24,608 nucleotides of DNA from Flavobacterium sp. (GCA_030150335.1 JASLGC010000026.1:1-24608), one strand, 5' to 3'; shown: positions 1 to 7,983, counted from the stretch's first letter. The notes: generated by a model from the sequence alone, not told the origin. Made by a program: numbers and translations.

Positions 1-9
1 ACTTTAAAA

Positions 10-25
10 TGTTCCACGAGGAACA
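10..25. promoter_or_regulatory. parS: parS-like ParB-binding site
   Basis: The 16-mer TGTTCCACGAGGAACA is palindromic except at positions 7 and 10. It matches the well-known Bacillus-type parS TGTTCCACGTGAAACA at 14 of 16 positions. parS sites normally cluster near the replication origin, and this one lies about 70 bases from the first DnaA-box-like word. Only one copy is visible, and the window begins just upstream, so further copies could lie outside it. Confidence 0.5.
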
Positions 26-93
26 ATTTGATATTTTAAATTCCCTCTACTTTCCTTTAGAAAACTTAAACCTAAAGAATTTTAAAAATACAC

Positions 94-545
94 TTATCAA
101 CGTTATTAACATCATTAAATAATAAAAGAAGAAATTTTAAAAATTTAAAAAAATCTTTCTCTATTATATTGTCTGTTAATATGTACAATAACTTTTTTCA
201 ATAAATTCTTTAATTTCAATTATTAAAACTTATCAACACATTATCATTTTGTAATTCTTTATAAATAAAGGGATTAATTAGGTTATTAACAGCGTTGATT
301 TTCGTTATCAACAGTCAATTTACAATAAGTAGATGTGTTTAAAACTGTTGATAAGTGCTATTTGGAGTATTAATATGTCAACAATAGAATTTTGAAAATA
401 AATTTGCATTTATGCTATACAGTTCTGTATTGTAAATTTTTCGAAATATGCAAAAATTAGTTATTGATTTCTTTCCATACTTATCAACAGAAATAGTGAA
501 TTGTTATCTCGTTGATTAATAATAGTTTAAGTTTCTTTATTAACA
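94..545. other. oriC: Candidate chromosomal replication origin (DnaA-box cluster)
   Basis: Perfect TTATCAACA 9-mers lie at 230-238, 305-313 and 481-489 on the plus strand and at 346-354 on the minus strand. One-mismatch relatives are TTATCAACG at 94-102 and TTATTAACA at 103-111, 283-291 and 537-545. The consensus bacterial DnaA box is TTATCCACA, and TTATCAACA is a common variant. With about 75% A+T, I estimate roughly 0.02 perfect copies expected by chance in 500 bp on both strands, against four seen. The stretch at about 115-230 is extremely AT-rich and could serve as the unwinding element. No dnaA gene is in the window, so the call rests on the boxes, the AT-richness, the lack of genes and the nearby parS-like site. 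Confidence 0.55.
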
Positions 546-1315
546 ATAGTGTTTAAAGATATTAACCTGTTGTAAATCAATACATTAGGTGTAATATAGC
601 TTTTAACAGTAATTGACAATAGTTGTCTTTTATAGTAAGTTTTTCTATACTCCGATGTGAAATATAGTAGATTATTTTTTAAGATAACGCTGTAAAAATG
701 AGCCACAGAAATGAGTATAATACCTTTAAATTTTAGTGAATTTGAAGGCATTTTTATATTAATATTTAAGCACTTTACCCTTGCTTTTGAGGCACTTTTC
801 CCCTATTGATTTTAGTTGTAAAAATTGGCATTTACAGGGCTAAATAATAAGATATTTTTTGCTTGTCTATCCTGAATAATTTACTCTTCTTTTATTCCTT
901 TTTCTGGTAGTAATTTTAAGTTTATAAGATAGAATTCTCTAAGCGAGTTTTAGAAAATCGTTTTTAGATATAGGAAGTATATGAGTAGTTTTATAATATT
1001 CATATATTACTATAAATCAAGCAATTATAAAGGTAAAGTAGTCACTTCTCAGTATTATTTTTCATTGTCAGGCTTAAGGGGTCAACAATTTTTAAATGAG
1101 GATTCATATCTATTGAGTCATAAACTTCCAAACGAAAAGAAGTATATACACATTATAAAAGTATCTTTTAAATGACTATTTTATCCCATAACTAAAAGTT
1201 ATAGCTTTGTTTATTATATTGATTTACAATATTTTATTTTTGTATAGACGATAAAATTTATTAGGATTGATAAATTAATTGTGACGTTCAGCTATTAGTA
1301 TTAGGGATAACTATG

Positions 1316-1333
1316 ACCTATACATATATAGGT
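1316..1333. repeat. Small inverted repeat upstream of gltX
   Basis: Perfect 7-bp arms ACCTATA and TATAGGT flank a 4-base spacer, about 95 bases upstream of the gltX promoter element. It could be an operator or just an AT-rich coincidence. There is no T-run to make it a terminator. Confidence 0.3.
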
Positions 1334-1424
1334 ATAAAAGTTATTTTTTTCTCTTAGACGTTGTTTATTAATCTAAAACAGACACATTTATTACTAAATG
1401 TAGTCGCAAAAATATAGTTAGTAT

Positions 1425-1432
1425 TATCTTTG
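1425..1432 (+). promoter_or_regulatory. Bacteroidota -7 promoter element for gltX
   Basis: TATCTTTG is an exact match to the Bacteroidota -7 consensus TAnnTTTG and ends 19 bases before the gltX ATG. I do not see a convincing -33 TTG at the usual distance. Confidence 0.6.
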
Positions 1433-1451
1433 TAAAAAATTTTATTTTAAA

Positions 1452-2966
1452 ATGGCTAATCAAGTTCGCGTGCGTTTCGCACCAAGTCCTACAGGACCAT
1501 TACATATTGGTGGAGTAAGAACTGCATTGTTTAATTATTTATTTGCTAAAAAGAACAATGGAGTTTTTTATATCAGAATTGAAGATACTGATCAAAATAG
1601 ATTTGTACCAGGAGCAGAAGCTTACATCCTTGAAGCATTAGAATGGCTTGGGATTTCTCCAGATGAGACAATTGGTAAAAATGAAAAATTTGGTCCTTAT
1701 AGACAAAGTGAACGCAAGGAATTATATAAGCAATATGCAAATCAATTAATTGAAAATGGATGGGCTTATTACGCTTTTGATACAGCAGAAGATTTAGATG
1801 CTTTGCGTAAACAAGCAGAAAGTGAAGGGCAAACATTTATTTATAATCACAGTAATCGTGAGCAATTAAAAACCTCTTTAAATTTAAATAAAGAAGAAGT
1901 TGATTCATTAATTGCAAAAGGAGAACCTTATGTTATCCGTTTTAAAACACCTGTGGGTGAAACTTTAGAATTAAACGATTTAATTCGTGGAGATATTAAA
2001 TTTGAAACGAGTTTATTAGACGACAAAGTTTTATATAAAAGCGATGGTATGCCAACTTATCATTTAGCGAATATTGTAGATGATCATCTAATGGAAACGT
2101 CTCATGTTATTCGTGGTGAAGAATGGTTACCTTCTCTTCCATTACACGAATTATTATACAAAGCTTTTGGATGGGAAGCACCTAAATTTGCTCATTTACC
2201 ATTGATTTTAAAACCAGTAGGTAATGGTAAATTATCTAAGCGAGATGGTGATAAATTAGGTTTTCCTGTATTCCCTCTTGATTGGAATGATCCAGTATCT
2301 GGTGAGAAATCATCAGGTTATAGAGAAAAGGGATTCTATCCTGAAACGGTTGTTAACTTCCTTGCATTATTAGGATGGAACGATGGAACTGACCAAGAAA
2401 TCTTTTCTTTAGAAGAATTAGTAGACAAATTTGATTTAGGAAGAGTACATAAAGCAGGTGCTAAATTTGACCCTGAAAAGAATAAGTGGTTTAACCAGCA
2501 TTATTTGAAATTACAATCAGATGAAACTTTAGCTGATTCTTTCTGTACTATATTAGAAGAAAAGGGGATCAAAGCAGAGAAATCCTTTGTTACTAAAGTC
2601 GTAAGTTTGATTAAAGAACGTGCTACTTTCGTTTCAGATTTCTATGAGTTAAGTGACTTTTTCTTTGTTGCACCAACTGAATATGATGCTAAAGCATTGA
2701 AAAACTGGAAAGACGATACATCATCTTTAATGAAGCAAGTAGCTGAAGTAATTGAAGGAATTAATCAATTTGAGGCAAAAACTATCGAAAAAGAGGTAAA
2801 AGATTGGATAGCAAGTCAAGAAATTGGAATGGGGAAAGTAATGCAACCATTGCGATTGAGTCTTGTAGGAGCTGTAAAAGGACCAGATCTTTTTGAGATT
2901 ATAGAAATGGTTGGTAAAGAAGAAACAATTAAGCGAATTCATTCAGCAATTGAAAAGAATTCATAA
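1452..2966 (+). CDS. gltX: Glutamyl-tRNA synthetase
   Basis: A class I aminoacyl-tRNA synthetase that charges tRNA-Glu with glutamate in the cytosol. The 504-residue length is normal for the family. The HIGH-type signature PSPTGPLHIGG is at residues 11-21 and the KMSKS-type loop KLSKRDG at 260-266. An IEDTD motif typical of GluRS follows the first signature at about 43-47. The C-terminal third is the helical anticodon-binding region. The chosen ATG is the first in frame, shortly after an exact TAnnTTTG element. A hairpin terminator follows the stop, so the gene is probably transcribed alone. A separate glnS is present nearby, so this enzyme is presumably a discriminating GluRS and need not mischarge tRNA-Gln; that is inference. 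Confidence 0.97.
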   Translation: MANQVRVRFAPSPTGPLHIGGVRTALFNYLFAKKNNGVFYIRIEDTDQNRFVPGAEAYILEALEWLGISPDETIGKNEKFGPYRQSERKELYKQYANQLIENGWAYYAFDTAEDLDALRKQAESEGQTFIYNHSNREQLKTSLNLNKEEVDSLIAKGEPYVIRFKTPVGETLELNDLIRGDIKFETSLLDDKVLYKSDGMPTYHLANIVDDHLMETSHVIRGEEWLPSLPLHELLYKAFGWEAPKFAHLPLILKPVGNGKLSKRDGDKLGFPVFPLDWNDPVSGEKSSGYREKGFYPETVVNFLALLGWNDGTDQEIFSLEELVDKFDLGRVHKAGAKFDPEKNKWFNQHYLKLQSDETLADSFCTILEEKGIKAEKSFVTKVVSLIKERATFVSDFYELSDFFFVAPTEYDAKALKNWKDDTSSLMKQVAEVIEGINQFEAKTIEKEVKDWIASQEIGMGKVMQPLRLSLVGAVKGPDLFEIIEMVGKEETIKRIHSAIEKNS

Positions 2967-2976
2967 GTAATATATG

Positions 2977-3008
2977 AAGGGATTGAGTACTACTCGATCC
3001 CTTTTTTT
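2977..3008 (+). terminator. Rho-independent terminator of gltX
   Basis: Arms at 2977-2987 and 2993-3003 pair across a 5-base loop, with one G-U pair in the stem, and run into seven T residues. It starts 10 bases after the gltX stop codon. Confidence 0.9.
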
Positions 3009-3103
3009 ATGTAAATATATCTTATTCATAGATTATCTCATTTTGGAGTTATAATTATTGCAGAATAAATTAGTATTTTTATTCAAAAGTTAATTATAGA
3101 GAA

Positions 3104-3619
3104 ATGAGACGATTAAGTATATTAATTATTATAGGTGTTTTATCCTTATTATCTTCTTGTTCGAGTGACGATAATAGCACTGGTGCTCGAGTTGAAAAAG
3201 AATGGATTGCTTTTGTACAAAAGCATCTAATAGGTGATTGGACCCCTAAATCTATTGAGGTTAAACCACTTGTAGGTAGTGCAATCTACAGCACTCCTTA
3301 TCCTAATAAACCTAATTGTAAAAGTGATTTTTTGCAATTTCAGAAAGATTTTACCGGATCATTTAATCAGAATGGTGATAATTGTGAGCTTAAAGAAACA
3401 AAGTTTAAGTGGAATCATCGTTTAGGAGAATTGATATTTACGCTTGAAAATGGTGTTGAAATCAAAACTTTATTATTAAAAAAGTCTGAATCACAGTTAG
3501 TTTTAGCTATACCTGTATTAGAAGTACTTCCAGTTATTCAAAAAATATACCCAGCTATTTCAGAAGTAGATCCTGATACTTTAAAGCTATTGCATTTAAG
3601 AATAAACCTGGAAAAATAA
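3104..3619 (+). CDS. Surface-exposed lipoprotein, lipocalin-like
   Basis: A 171-residue lipoprotein precursor. It has an Arg-Arg start, a hydrophobic stretch at residues 4-16 and a lipobox LSSC with the acylated Cys at 19. The residues after the Cys are S-S-D-D-N, resembling the Ser/Asp-rich lipoprotein export signal that sends Bacteroidota lipoproteins to the outside of the outer membrane. The mature part carries a G-D-W motif (IGDWTPKSIEV, about residues 44-54) and alternating beta-rich segments with two spaced Cys, similar to the small lipocalin-like lipoproteins common in flavobacteria. No ligand or function can be inferred. The gene stands alone between the gltX terminator and the SPFH gene, with a 76-base gap before the latter. 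Confidence 0.8.
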   Translation: MRRLSILIIIGVLSLLSSCSSDDNSTGARVEKEWIAFVQKHLIGDWTPKSIEVKPLVGSAIYSTPYPNKPNCKSDFLQFQKDFTGSFNQNGDNCELKETKFKWNHRLGELIFTLENGVEIKTLLLKKSESQLVLAIPVLEVLPVIQKIYPAISEVDPDTLKLLHLRINLEK

Positions 3620-3695
3620 CATCGTAAAGCAATTATTTTTTTTAGCATATTAATTTTCAAGATTTTAATTCAATTATTTAAATAAATATATAAAT

Positions 3696-4679
3696 ATGAC
3701 TCCAACTGTAATTATTGTTGTTGTAGCTGTCGTTATTTTGTTTTTAGGTTTCTTTACCGTAAAGCAACAGTCAGCTGTAATTATTGAGCGTTTTGGTAAG
3801 TTTAATAGTATTAGACATTCAGGCCTTCAATTGAAAATTCCATTAGTAGATAGAGTATCTGGTGTTGTTAATCTTCGTATCCAACAGTTAGATGTACTAA
3901 TTGAAACAAAGACCAAAGACAATGTTTTCGTAAAACTAAAAGTATCAGTTCAGTTCAAAGTAATTTCTGATCGTGTTTATGATGCTTTTTATAAGCTTGA
4001 GTATCCTCATGACCAGATTACTTCTTATGTTTTTGACGTTGTACGTGCAGAAGTTCCTAAATTAATTTTAGATGATGTTTTTGAACGAAAAGACAATATT
4101 GCTGTAGCGGTTAAAGCTGAGTTAAATGAAGCAATGACCACTTACGGTTACGATATTATTAATACTTTAATCACTGATATTGATCCAGATATTCAAGTGA
4201 AAAACGCAATGAACCGTATTAACGCAGCTGACAGAGAAAAAGTAGCAGCAGAATATGAGGCAGAAGCAAGTAGAATTAGAATTGTAGCTAAGGCAAAAGC
4301 AGAAGCGGAGTCTAAACGTTTACAAGGACAAGGTATTGCAGATCAGAGAAGGGAAATTGCTCAAGGACTTGTAGAAAGTGTTGATATTTTAAATAAGGTA
4401 GGTATTAATTCGCAAGAAGCATCTGCTTTAATTGTTGTAACTCAACATTATGATACACTTCAATCTGTTGGTTCTGATACTAAATCTAACTTAATTTTAT
4501 TGCCAAATGCACCAACCGTAGCGACAGATATGTTGACAAATATGGTTGCCTCTTTTGCAGCAAGTAGTAAAATAGCTGAAATAACAACTTCAGACGCAAA
4601 TACAAAAGGTTTAAGCAAGTCAAAACACAAAACAAGAGATTTGTCTACAGAATCTGATTTCGATGAAATAAACGATTAA
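3696..4679 (+). CDS. SPFH/stomatin-like membrane protein, HIR-type
   Basis: A 327-residue SPFH (stomatin/prohibitin/flotillin/HflK) protein. One N-terminal membrane segment (residues 4-20) is followed by the SPFH domain to about residue 180. A charged Ala/Glu/Lys-rich coiled coil runs from about 180 to 225, then a conserved region containing VVTQHYDT, and a polar tail ending in Asp/Glu. The segment LRIQQLDV followed by ETKTKDNVFV (about residues 60-79), and later YVFDVVRAEVPKLILDDVFE, closely resemble plant hypersensitive-induced-reaction (HIR) proteins as I remember them. Such proteins oligomerise and scaffold membrane microdomains. No NfeD-type partner is adjacent. It ends at a bidirectional terminator facing the DUF6327 gene. 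Confidence 0.9.
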   Translation: MTPTVIIVVVAVVILFLGFFTVKQQSAVIIERFGKFNSIRHSGLQLKIPLVDRVSGVVNLRIQQLDVLIETKTKDNVFVKLKVSVQFKVISDRVYDAFYKLEYPHDQITSYVFDVVRAEVPKLILDDVFERKDNIAVAVKAELNEAMTTYGYDIINTLITDIDPDIQVKNAMNRINAADREKVAAEYEAEASRIRIVAKAKAEAESKRLQGQGIADQRREIAQGLVESVDILNKVGINSQEASALIVVTQHYDTLQSVGSDTKSNLILLPNAPTVATDMLTNMVASFAASSKIAEITTSDANTKGLSKSKHKTRDLSTESDFDEIND

Positions 4680-4687
4680 AACAGCAT

Positions 4688-4720
4688 AAAAAAAGCTCTC
4701 AATTACTATTGAGAGCTTTT
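4688..4720. terminator. Bidirectional terminator between convergent genes
   Basis: A perfect 13-bp stem, with arms at 4691-4703 and 4708-4720 and a 4-base loop, is flanked by A-runs on the left and T-runs on the right. It serves the SPFH gene on the plus strand and the DUF6327 gene on the minus strand. Confidence 0.92.
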
Positions 4721-4736
4721 TATTTTTATAAGTATT

Positions 4737-4985
4737 TTATCTTTTAGCTTTTCTATTGAAAAAGAATTTCAATGCTGCAGTAATTAAGAAAGCTTGAATG
4801 TTTCCAGAGCCTTTAATATAACTCGTTACAGATCCCAGCGTATTTCTGACTAATCTGTCTGGAGATAACTCGTCTTTAATATTGTCTACAGACTTAAATA
4901 CTTTTTGGTAGTGTAAGTCTCTTTTTACTCGTAAAATACGCAAATCGGTATTTATTTCATCAAAAGAAGAATATGCTTTTCTCAT
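4737..4985 (-). CDS. DUF6327 family small protein
   Basis: An 82-residue protein starting MRKAYSSFDEINTDL, typical of the short flavobacterial family catalogued as DUF6327 (family name from memory). It has a charged N-terminal half, a Gly/Ser-containing middle and a hydrophobic segment near residues 63-76 before a basic end, so it may associate with the membrane. It is the last gene of a three-gene minus-strand unit, 11 bases after the holin-like gene, and ends at the shared bidirectional terminator. Function is unknown. Its company suggests a role in the envelope or its stress response, which is inference. Confidence 0.8.
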   Translation of the reverse strand: MRKAYSSFDEINTDLRILRVKRDLHYQKVFKSVDNIKDELSPDRLVRNTLGSVTSYIKGSGNIQAFLITAALKFFFNRKAKR

Positions 4986-4996
4986 TAGACAATGTT

Positions 4997-5347
4997 TTAG
5001 TCATTAAATATTATTTCCGACAATTTCTTAATCAGAGGTCTTTCAACCAGTTGTTTTCTGCATAAATAAGCGATTAGTGTTACTAATAAGTATGCAGCAC
5101 CAACAATTAAAAAACCAAGTGGTTTACTTTCTAAGCTTTCCCCAATTGCAAAAGCAGCAGACAAGGAAAAGAATAATAGTGCGATCATTATCAATAGGCC
5201 CACTAAAAGTAAGGTCATAAAAATACTTCCCGCTTTTGCAGTAACCTTAAATCCCCATAAACGATAGTAGTTCATACTTGAGCGTAAAAACTCTTCAGAA
5301 TCAACTTTAATATCGTCTAAATTATCTTTGATTTCCTCGAATGCCAT
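4997..5347 (-). CDS. Phage holin family / competence-type membrane protein
   Basis: A 116-residue membrane protein with an acidic N-terminal cytosolic stretch. Two hydrophobic segments lie at about residues 42-65 and 77-96, separated by a short loop with SLSAAFAIGE, and the end is charged. This layout fits the holin-like superfamily (Phage_holin_3_6 type), which in flavobacteria is a chromosomal housekeeping membrane protein and not a phage lysis gene. No phage genes are nearby. It sits 18 bases after the YtxH gene and 11 bases before the DUF6327 gene, so the three are almost certainly co-transcribed. Confidence 0.82.
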   Translation of the reverse strand: MAFEEIKDNLDDIKVDSEEFLRSSMNYYRLWGFKVTAKAGSIFMTLLLVGLLIMIALLFFSLSAAFAIGESLESKPLGFLIVGAAYLLVTLIAYLCRKQLVERPLIKKLSEIIFND

Positions 5348-5365
5348 TTATTAAGTAAATAATGA

Positions 5366-5707
5366 TTATTTTTTTGCGCTTTCTACAGCTTCGTTTGCTT
5401 GTTTTTTCAATTCAGCTAATTTCTTCTCTAAAGTTGAAATAACTTCATCTCTTTTCTTTCCAGTAGATGACATCATATCTTCAAAACCTTCTTCGAAATC
5501 GTGTTTTTTCTTGCTAACTGTTTCGCGAACTTGTTTTTTTAATTCGTCAATTTTATCACTTAAATCGTCTTTAGAGTCATCAAATGTTTTTTTGATTTTT
5601 TTACGTGTTTTTTTTCCTTCTGCTGGAGCAAATAGAACTCCTAAACCTGCTCCTACAACTGCACCTGCAAGTAGAGCAACTACTGTGTTTCCTAAACGAT
5701 CTGACAT
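5366..5707 (-). CDS. YtxH domain-containing protein
   Basis: A 113-residue YtxH-family protein. An N-terminal Gly/Ala-rich membrane segment (residues 8-28, ending GLGVLFAPAEG) is the hallmark of the family. A long Lys/Glu/Asp-rich helical region follows, predicted to be coiled coil. YtxH proteins are small stress-associated membrane proteins; the molecular role is not established. It is the first gene of the minus-strand trio with the holin-like and DUF6327 genes. The glnS terminator lies 36 bases upstream, so the trio needs its own promoter in that short gap, where I cannot find an exact TAnnTTTG. Confidence 0.88.
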   Translation of the reverse strand: MSDRLGNTVVALLAGAVVGAGLGVLFAPAEGKKTRKKIKKTFDDSKDDLSDKIDELKKQVRETVSKKKHDFEEGFEDMMSSTGKKRDEVISTLEKKLAELKKQANEAVESAKK

Positions 5708-5742
5708 AACAATTATTTTTATATGATTAATACTATAAAATT

Positions 5743-5788
5743 ATAAAAAAAAGACGCTTTAACTGTTAATATTAAGTTAAAGCGTCTT
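5743..5788 (-). terminator. Terminator of glnS
   Basis: A perfect 14-bp stem, with arms at 5751-5764 and 5775-5788 and a 10-base loop. On the minus strand it is followed by eight T residues. It lies just downstream of the glnS stop. Confidence 0.92.
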
Positions 5789-5815
5789 GCATATTTATTT
5801 ATTCAGTCGAATATA

Positions 5816-7498
5816 TTATTTCTGTTCAATCTTATTCCAAGTATCTCTTAAGCCAACTGTTTTATTGAAAACTAAGGCATTTTCTTTACTGTCTTTATCT
5901 ACACAGAAATATCCAAGTCTTTGGAACTGGAATTTATCACCATCTTGAGCAGTGCTTAAGCTTGGTTCTAAATAACCTTTTACAATCTCTAATGAATTTG
6001 GATTTACGAACTCTAAGAAATCTACATCTTTGTTTCCATCAGGATTCTCATCTGTAAATAAACGGTCGTAAATTCTAATTTCAGCTTCTATTGCATGTGG
6101 TACTGATACCCAGTGAATAGTTCCTTTTACTTTTCTCTTACTTGCTTCTGTTCCACTTCCACTTCTACTTTCTGGATCATACGTTGCATGAATTTCTAAG
6201 ATGTTTCCTTCTTCGTCTTTCACTACACTCTCTCCTTTGATGATATAAGCATTTTTCAAGCGAACTTCTTTACCAAGAGTTAATCTAAAGAATTTGCTAT
6301 TTGCTTCTTCTTTAAAGTCTTCTCTCTCGATGTAAATCTCTCTTGAAAATGGAACTTTTCTATAAGTCATCACTTCCTCTTCTGGATTATTCTCAGCTTC
6401 TAACCACTCTTCTTGTCCTTCAGGATAATTAGTAAGTACTAATTTCACAGGGTCAAGAACAGCCATTACACGAGGAGTAATTTTATTTAAATCTTCTCTA
6501 ACACAGAATTCCAATAAAGAAACGTCGATTAAATTATCACGTTTAGCAATTCCGATTGTATCAGCATAATTTCTAATAGAAATTGGAGTATATCCTCTTC
6601 TTCTCAATCCTGAGATTGTAGACATACGTGGGTCATCCCATCCAGTAACATGTCCTTCACTTACAAGTCTCGCTAATTTACGTTTACTAACAACAGTGTG
6701 CGATAAATTTCTACGAGCAAATTCTCTCTGTTTAGGTCTAATATTTTCTGGAACTACTACTTGATCTAAGAACCAGTCATAAAGTTCTCTGTGAGGCAAG
6801 AATTCTAATGTACAGAATGAATGCGAAATACTTTCGATATAGTCACTTTCTCCGTGAGCCCAGTCATACATTGGATAAATACACCAATCATTTTGAGTAC
6901 GGTGGTGTGATTTTTTGATGATTCTATACATGATAGGATCACGCATCAACATATTCTTATGAGCCATATCAATCTTAGCTCTTAAGATGTGCTCTCCCTC
7001 TTCGAATTCTCCATTTTTCATTCTTTCGAATAAATCTAAGTTTTCTTCTACCGAGCGATTTCTATATGGACTATCTACACCTGCTGTAGTTGGAGTACCT
7101 TTTTGTTGAGCCATAACTTCAGAAGTTTGGCTATCTACATAAGCTTTTCCTTCTTTAATCATTTGTATAGTCCAATCATATAACTGTTGGAAATAATCTG
7201 ATGCATATACTTCATTTGCCCATTTATATCCAAGCCATTCTACGTCATGTTTGATTGCGTCAACAAATTCCTGTTCTTCTTTTGACGGGTTAGTATCGTC
7301 AAAACGCAAGTTTACTGGCGCATTGTACTTTAACCCTAATCCAAAGTTTAAACAAATTGAACTCGCGTGCCCAATGTGTAAGTACCCATTAGGTTCTGGC
7401 GGAAAACGGAAATGAAGTTTTTCTGTTGGCAAACCATTTTTAAGATCTTCTTCAATGATTTGCTCAATAAAGTTTAATGATTTCTCTTTTGTTGACAT
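5816..7498 (-). CDS. glnS: Glutaminyl-tRNA synthetase
   Basis: A class I synthetase that charges tRNA-Gln with glutamine directly. Its 560 residues match the usual bacterial GlnRS length. The HIGH-type signature PPEPNGYLHIGH is at residues 33-44, the GlnRS-specific R-F-D-D-T-N-P block at about 65-71, and the KMSKS-type loop VVSKRKL at 269-275. The C-terminal half forms the two beta-barrel anticodon-binding domains. The loop reads V-V-S-K where E. coli has V-M-S-K, a common variation. The ATG is the first in frame and lies 20 bases after an exact promoter element on the minus strand. It is divergent from folB and ends at its own terminator. Confidence 0.97.
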   Translation of the reverse strand: MSTKEKSLNFIEQIIEEDLKNGLPTEKLHFRFPPEPNGYLHIGHASSICLNFGLGLKYNAPVNLRFDDTNPSKEEQEFVDAIKHDVEWLGYKWANEVYASDYFQQLYDWTIQMIKEGKAYVDSQTSEVMAQQKGTPTTAGVDSPYRNRSVEENLDLFERMKNGEFEEGEHILRAKIDMAHKNMLMRDPIMYRIIKKSHHRTQNDWCIYPMYDWAHGESDYIESISHSFCTLEFLPHRELYDWFLDQVVVPENIRPKQREFARRNLSHTVVSKRKLARLVSEGHVTGWDDPRMSTISGLRRRGYTPISIRNYADTIGIAKRDNLIDVSLLEFCVREDLNKITPRVMAVLDPVKLVLTNYPEGQEEWLEAENNPEEEVMTYRKVPFSREIYIEREDFKEEANSKFFRLTLGKEVRLKNAYIIKGESVVKDEEGNILEIHATYDPESRSGSGTEASKRKVKGTIHWVSVPHAIEAEIRIYDRLFTDENPDGNKDVDFLEFVNPNSLEIVKGYLEPSLSTAQDGDKFQFQRLGYFCVDKDSKENALVFNKTVGLRDTWNKIEQK

Positions 7499-7518
7499 GG
7501 AAATATTTATTATAACTA

Positions 7519-7526
7519 CAAAGGTA
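7519..7526 (-). promoter_or_regulatory. -7 promoter element for glnS
   Basis: On the minus strand this reads TACCTTTG, an exact TAnnTTTG match, 20 bases before the glnS ATG. A TTG lies 13 bases upstream of it, closer than the usual -33 spacing. Confidence 0.6.
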
Positions 7527-7626
7527 TCAAAAAAGTAGTCAATTCCTTAGCCTTTTAGCTTATTATAAATAAAAAACAGTCAAATTATTTGTACTTTTAG
7601 CGTTCTTAAAATAGCAAGAATTAATT

Positions 7627-7983
7627 ATGGGAATTATTAAATTAAATAATATTAGAACTTTTTCTTTTCATGGATGTATGGATGAAGAGGCTAAAATAGG
7701 TTCTGACTACCGTGTGGATGTTGTAGCTAAAGGAAATTTTACACAAGCTGCTGCTACAGATGAATTAGAATATGCGATTGATTATGTTCATTTAAACAAA
7801 ATTGTAAAAGAAGAAATGGACAAAAGAGCCAAACTTTTAGAAACAGTTTGCCAAAGAATAATTGACAGAGTATTTGTAGAAATCAGAATGGTTGACGAAA
7901 TCAAGGTATCTGTTTCAAAAATCAACCCTCCTATCGGTGGAGATGTAGAATACGTAACTGTTGAGATGCAAGGAGTTAGATAA
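7627..7983 (+). CDS. folB: Dihydroneopterin aldolase
   Basis: A 118-residue enzyme of folate synthesis that cleaves 7,8-dihydroneopterin to 6-hydroxymethyl-dihydropterin and glycolaldehyde. The family pattern is clear: FHGCMDEEAKIG at 14-25 carries the substrate-contacting Glu (Glu21 by alignment from memory). LLETVCQRI at 70-78 carries the conserved pterin-binding Glu72, and VSKINPPI at 96-103 carries the catalytic Lys98. Length is normal for the octameric aldolase. The start is the first ATG. The gene is divergent from glnS across 128 bases and is followed by tRNA-Cys on the same strand. No terminator separates the two, so read-through into the tRNA is possible, although the tRNA has its own promoter element. 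Confidence 0.95.
   Translation: MGIIKLNNIRTFSFHGCMDEEAKIGSDYRVDVVAKGNFTQAAATDELEYAIDYVHLNKIVKEEMDKRAKLLETVCQRIIDRVFVEIRMVDEIKVSVSKINPPIGGDVEYVTVEMQGVR

Larger units (their letters stand above)
1..1451. other. Long gene-free AT-rich region upstream of gltX
   Basis: No reading frame here looks like a real protein; the few short open frames have low-complexity, AT-driven composition. The first ~550 bases hold the DnaA-box cluster and parS-like site listed separately. The stretch from about 550 to 1300 shows only small hairpin-forming words, such as GACAA-TAG-TTGTC near 613-628, and nothing I can name. The last ~150 bases hold an inverted repeat and the gltX promoter element. A gene-free stretch this long is unusual for a compact flavobacterial chromosome, which supports a structural role for at least part of it. 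Confidence 0.8.

Noticed and set aside
527..751. 74-codon open frame on the minus strand in the origin-like region
   Set aside because: Its composition is low-complexity AT-driven, it overlaps a DnaA-box-like word, and no domain is recognisable.
981..1175. 64-codon open frame on the plus strand before gltX
   Set aside because: It is Tyr/Ser/Lys-rich with no recognisable motif, no promoter element nearby and no terminator. A remnant or tiny peptide gene cannot be excluded, but support is too thin.
4997..5347. Holin-like gene as a sign of a prophage
   Set aside because: There are no phage structural, lysis or integrase genes nearby, and the YtxH/DUF6327 context is that of a chromosomal envelope unit.
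5511..5726. 71-codon plus-strand frame opposite the YtxH gene
   Set aside because: It is antisense to a well-supported gene with repetitive codons, so it is a shadow frame.
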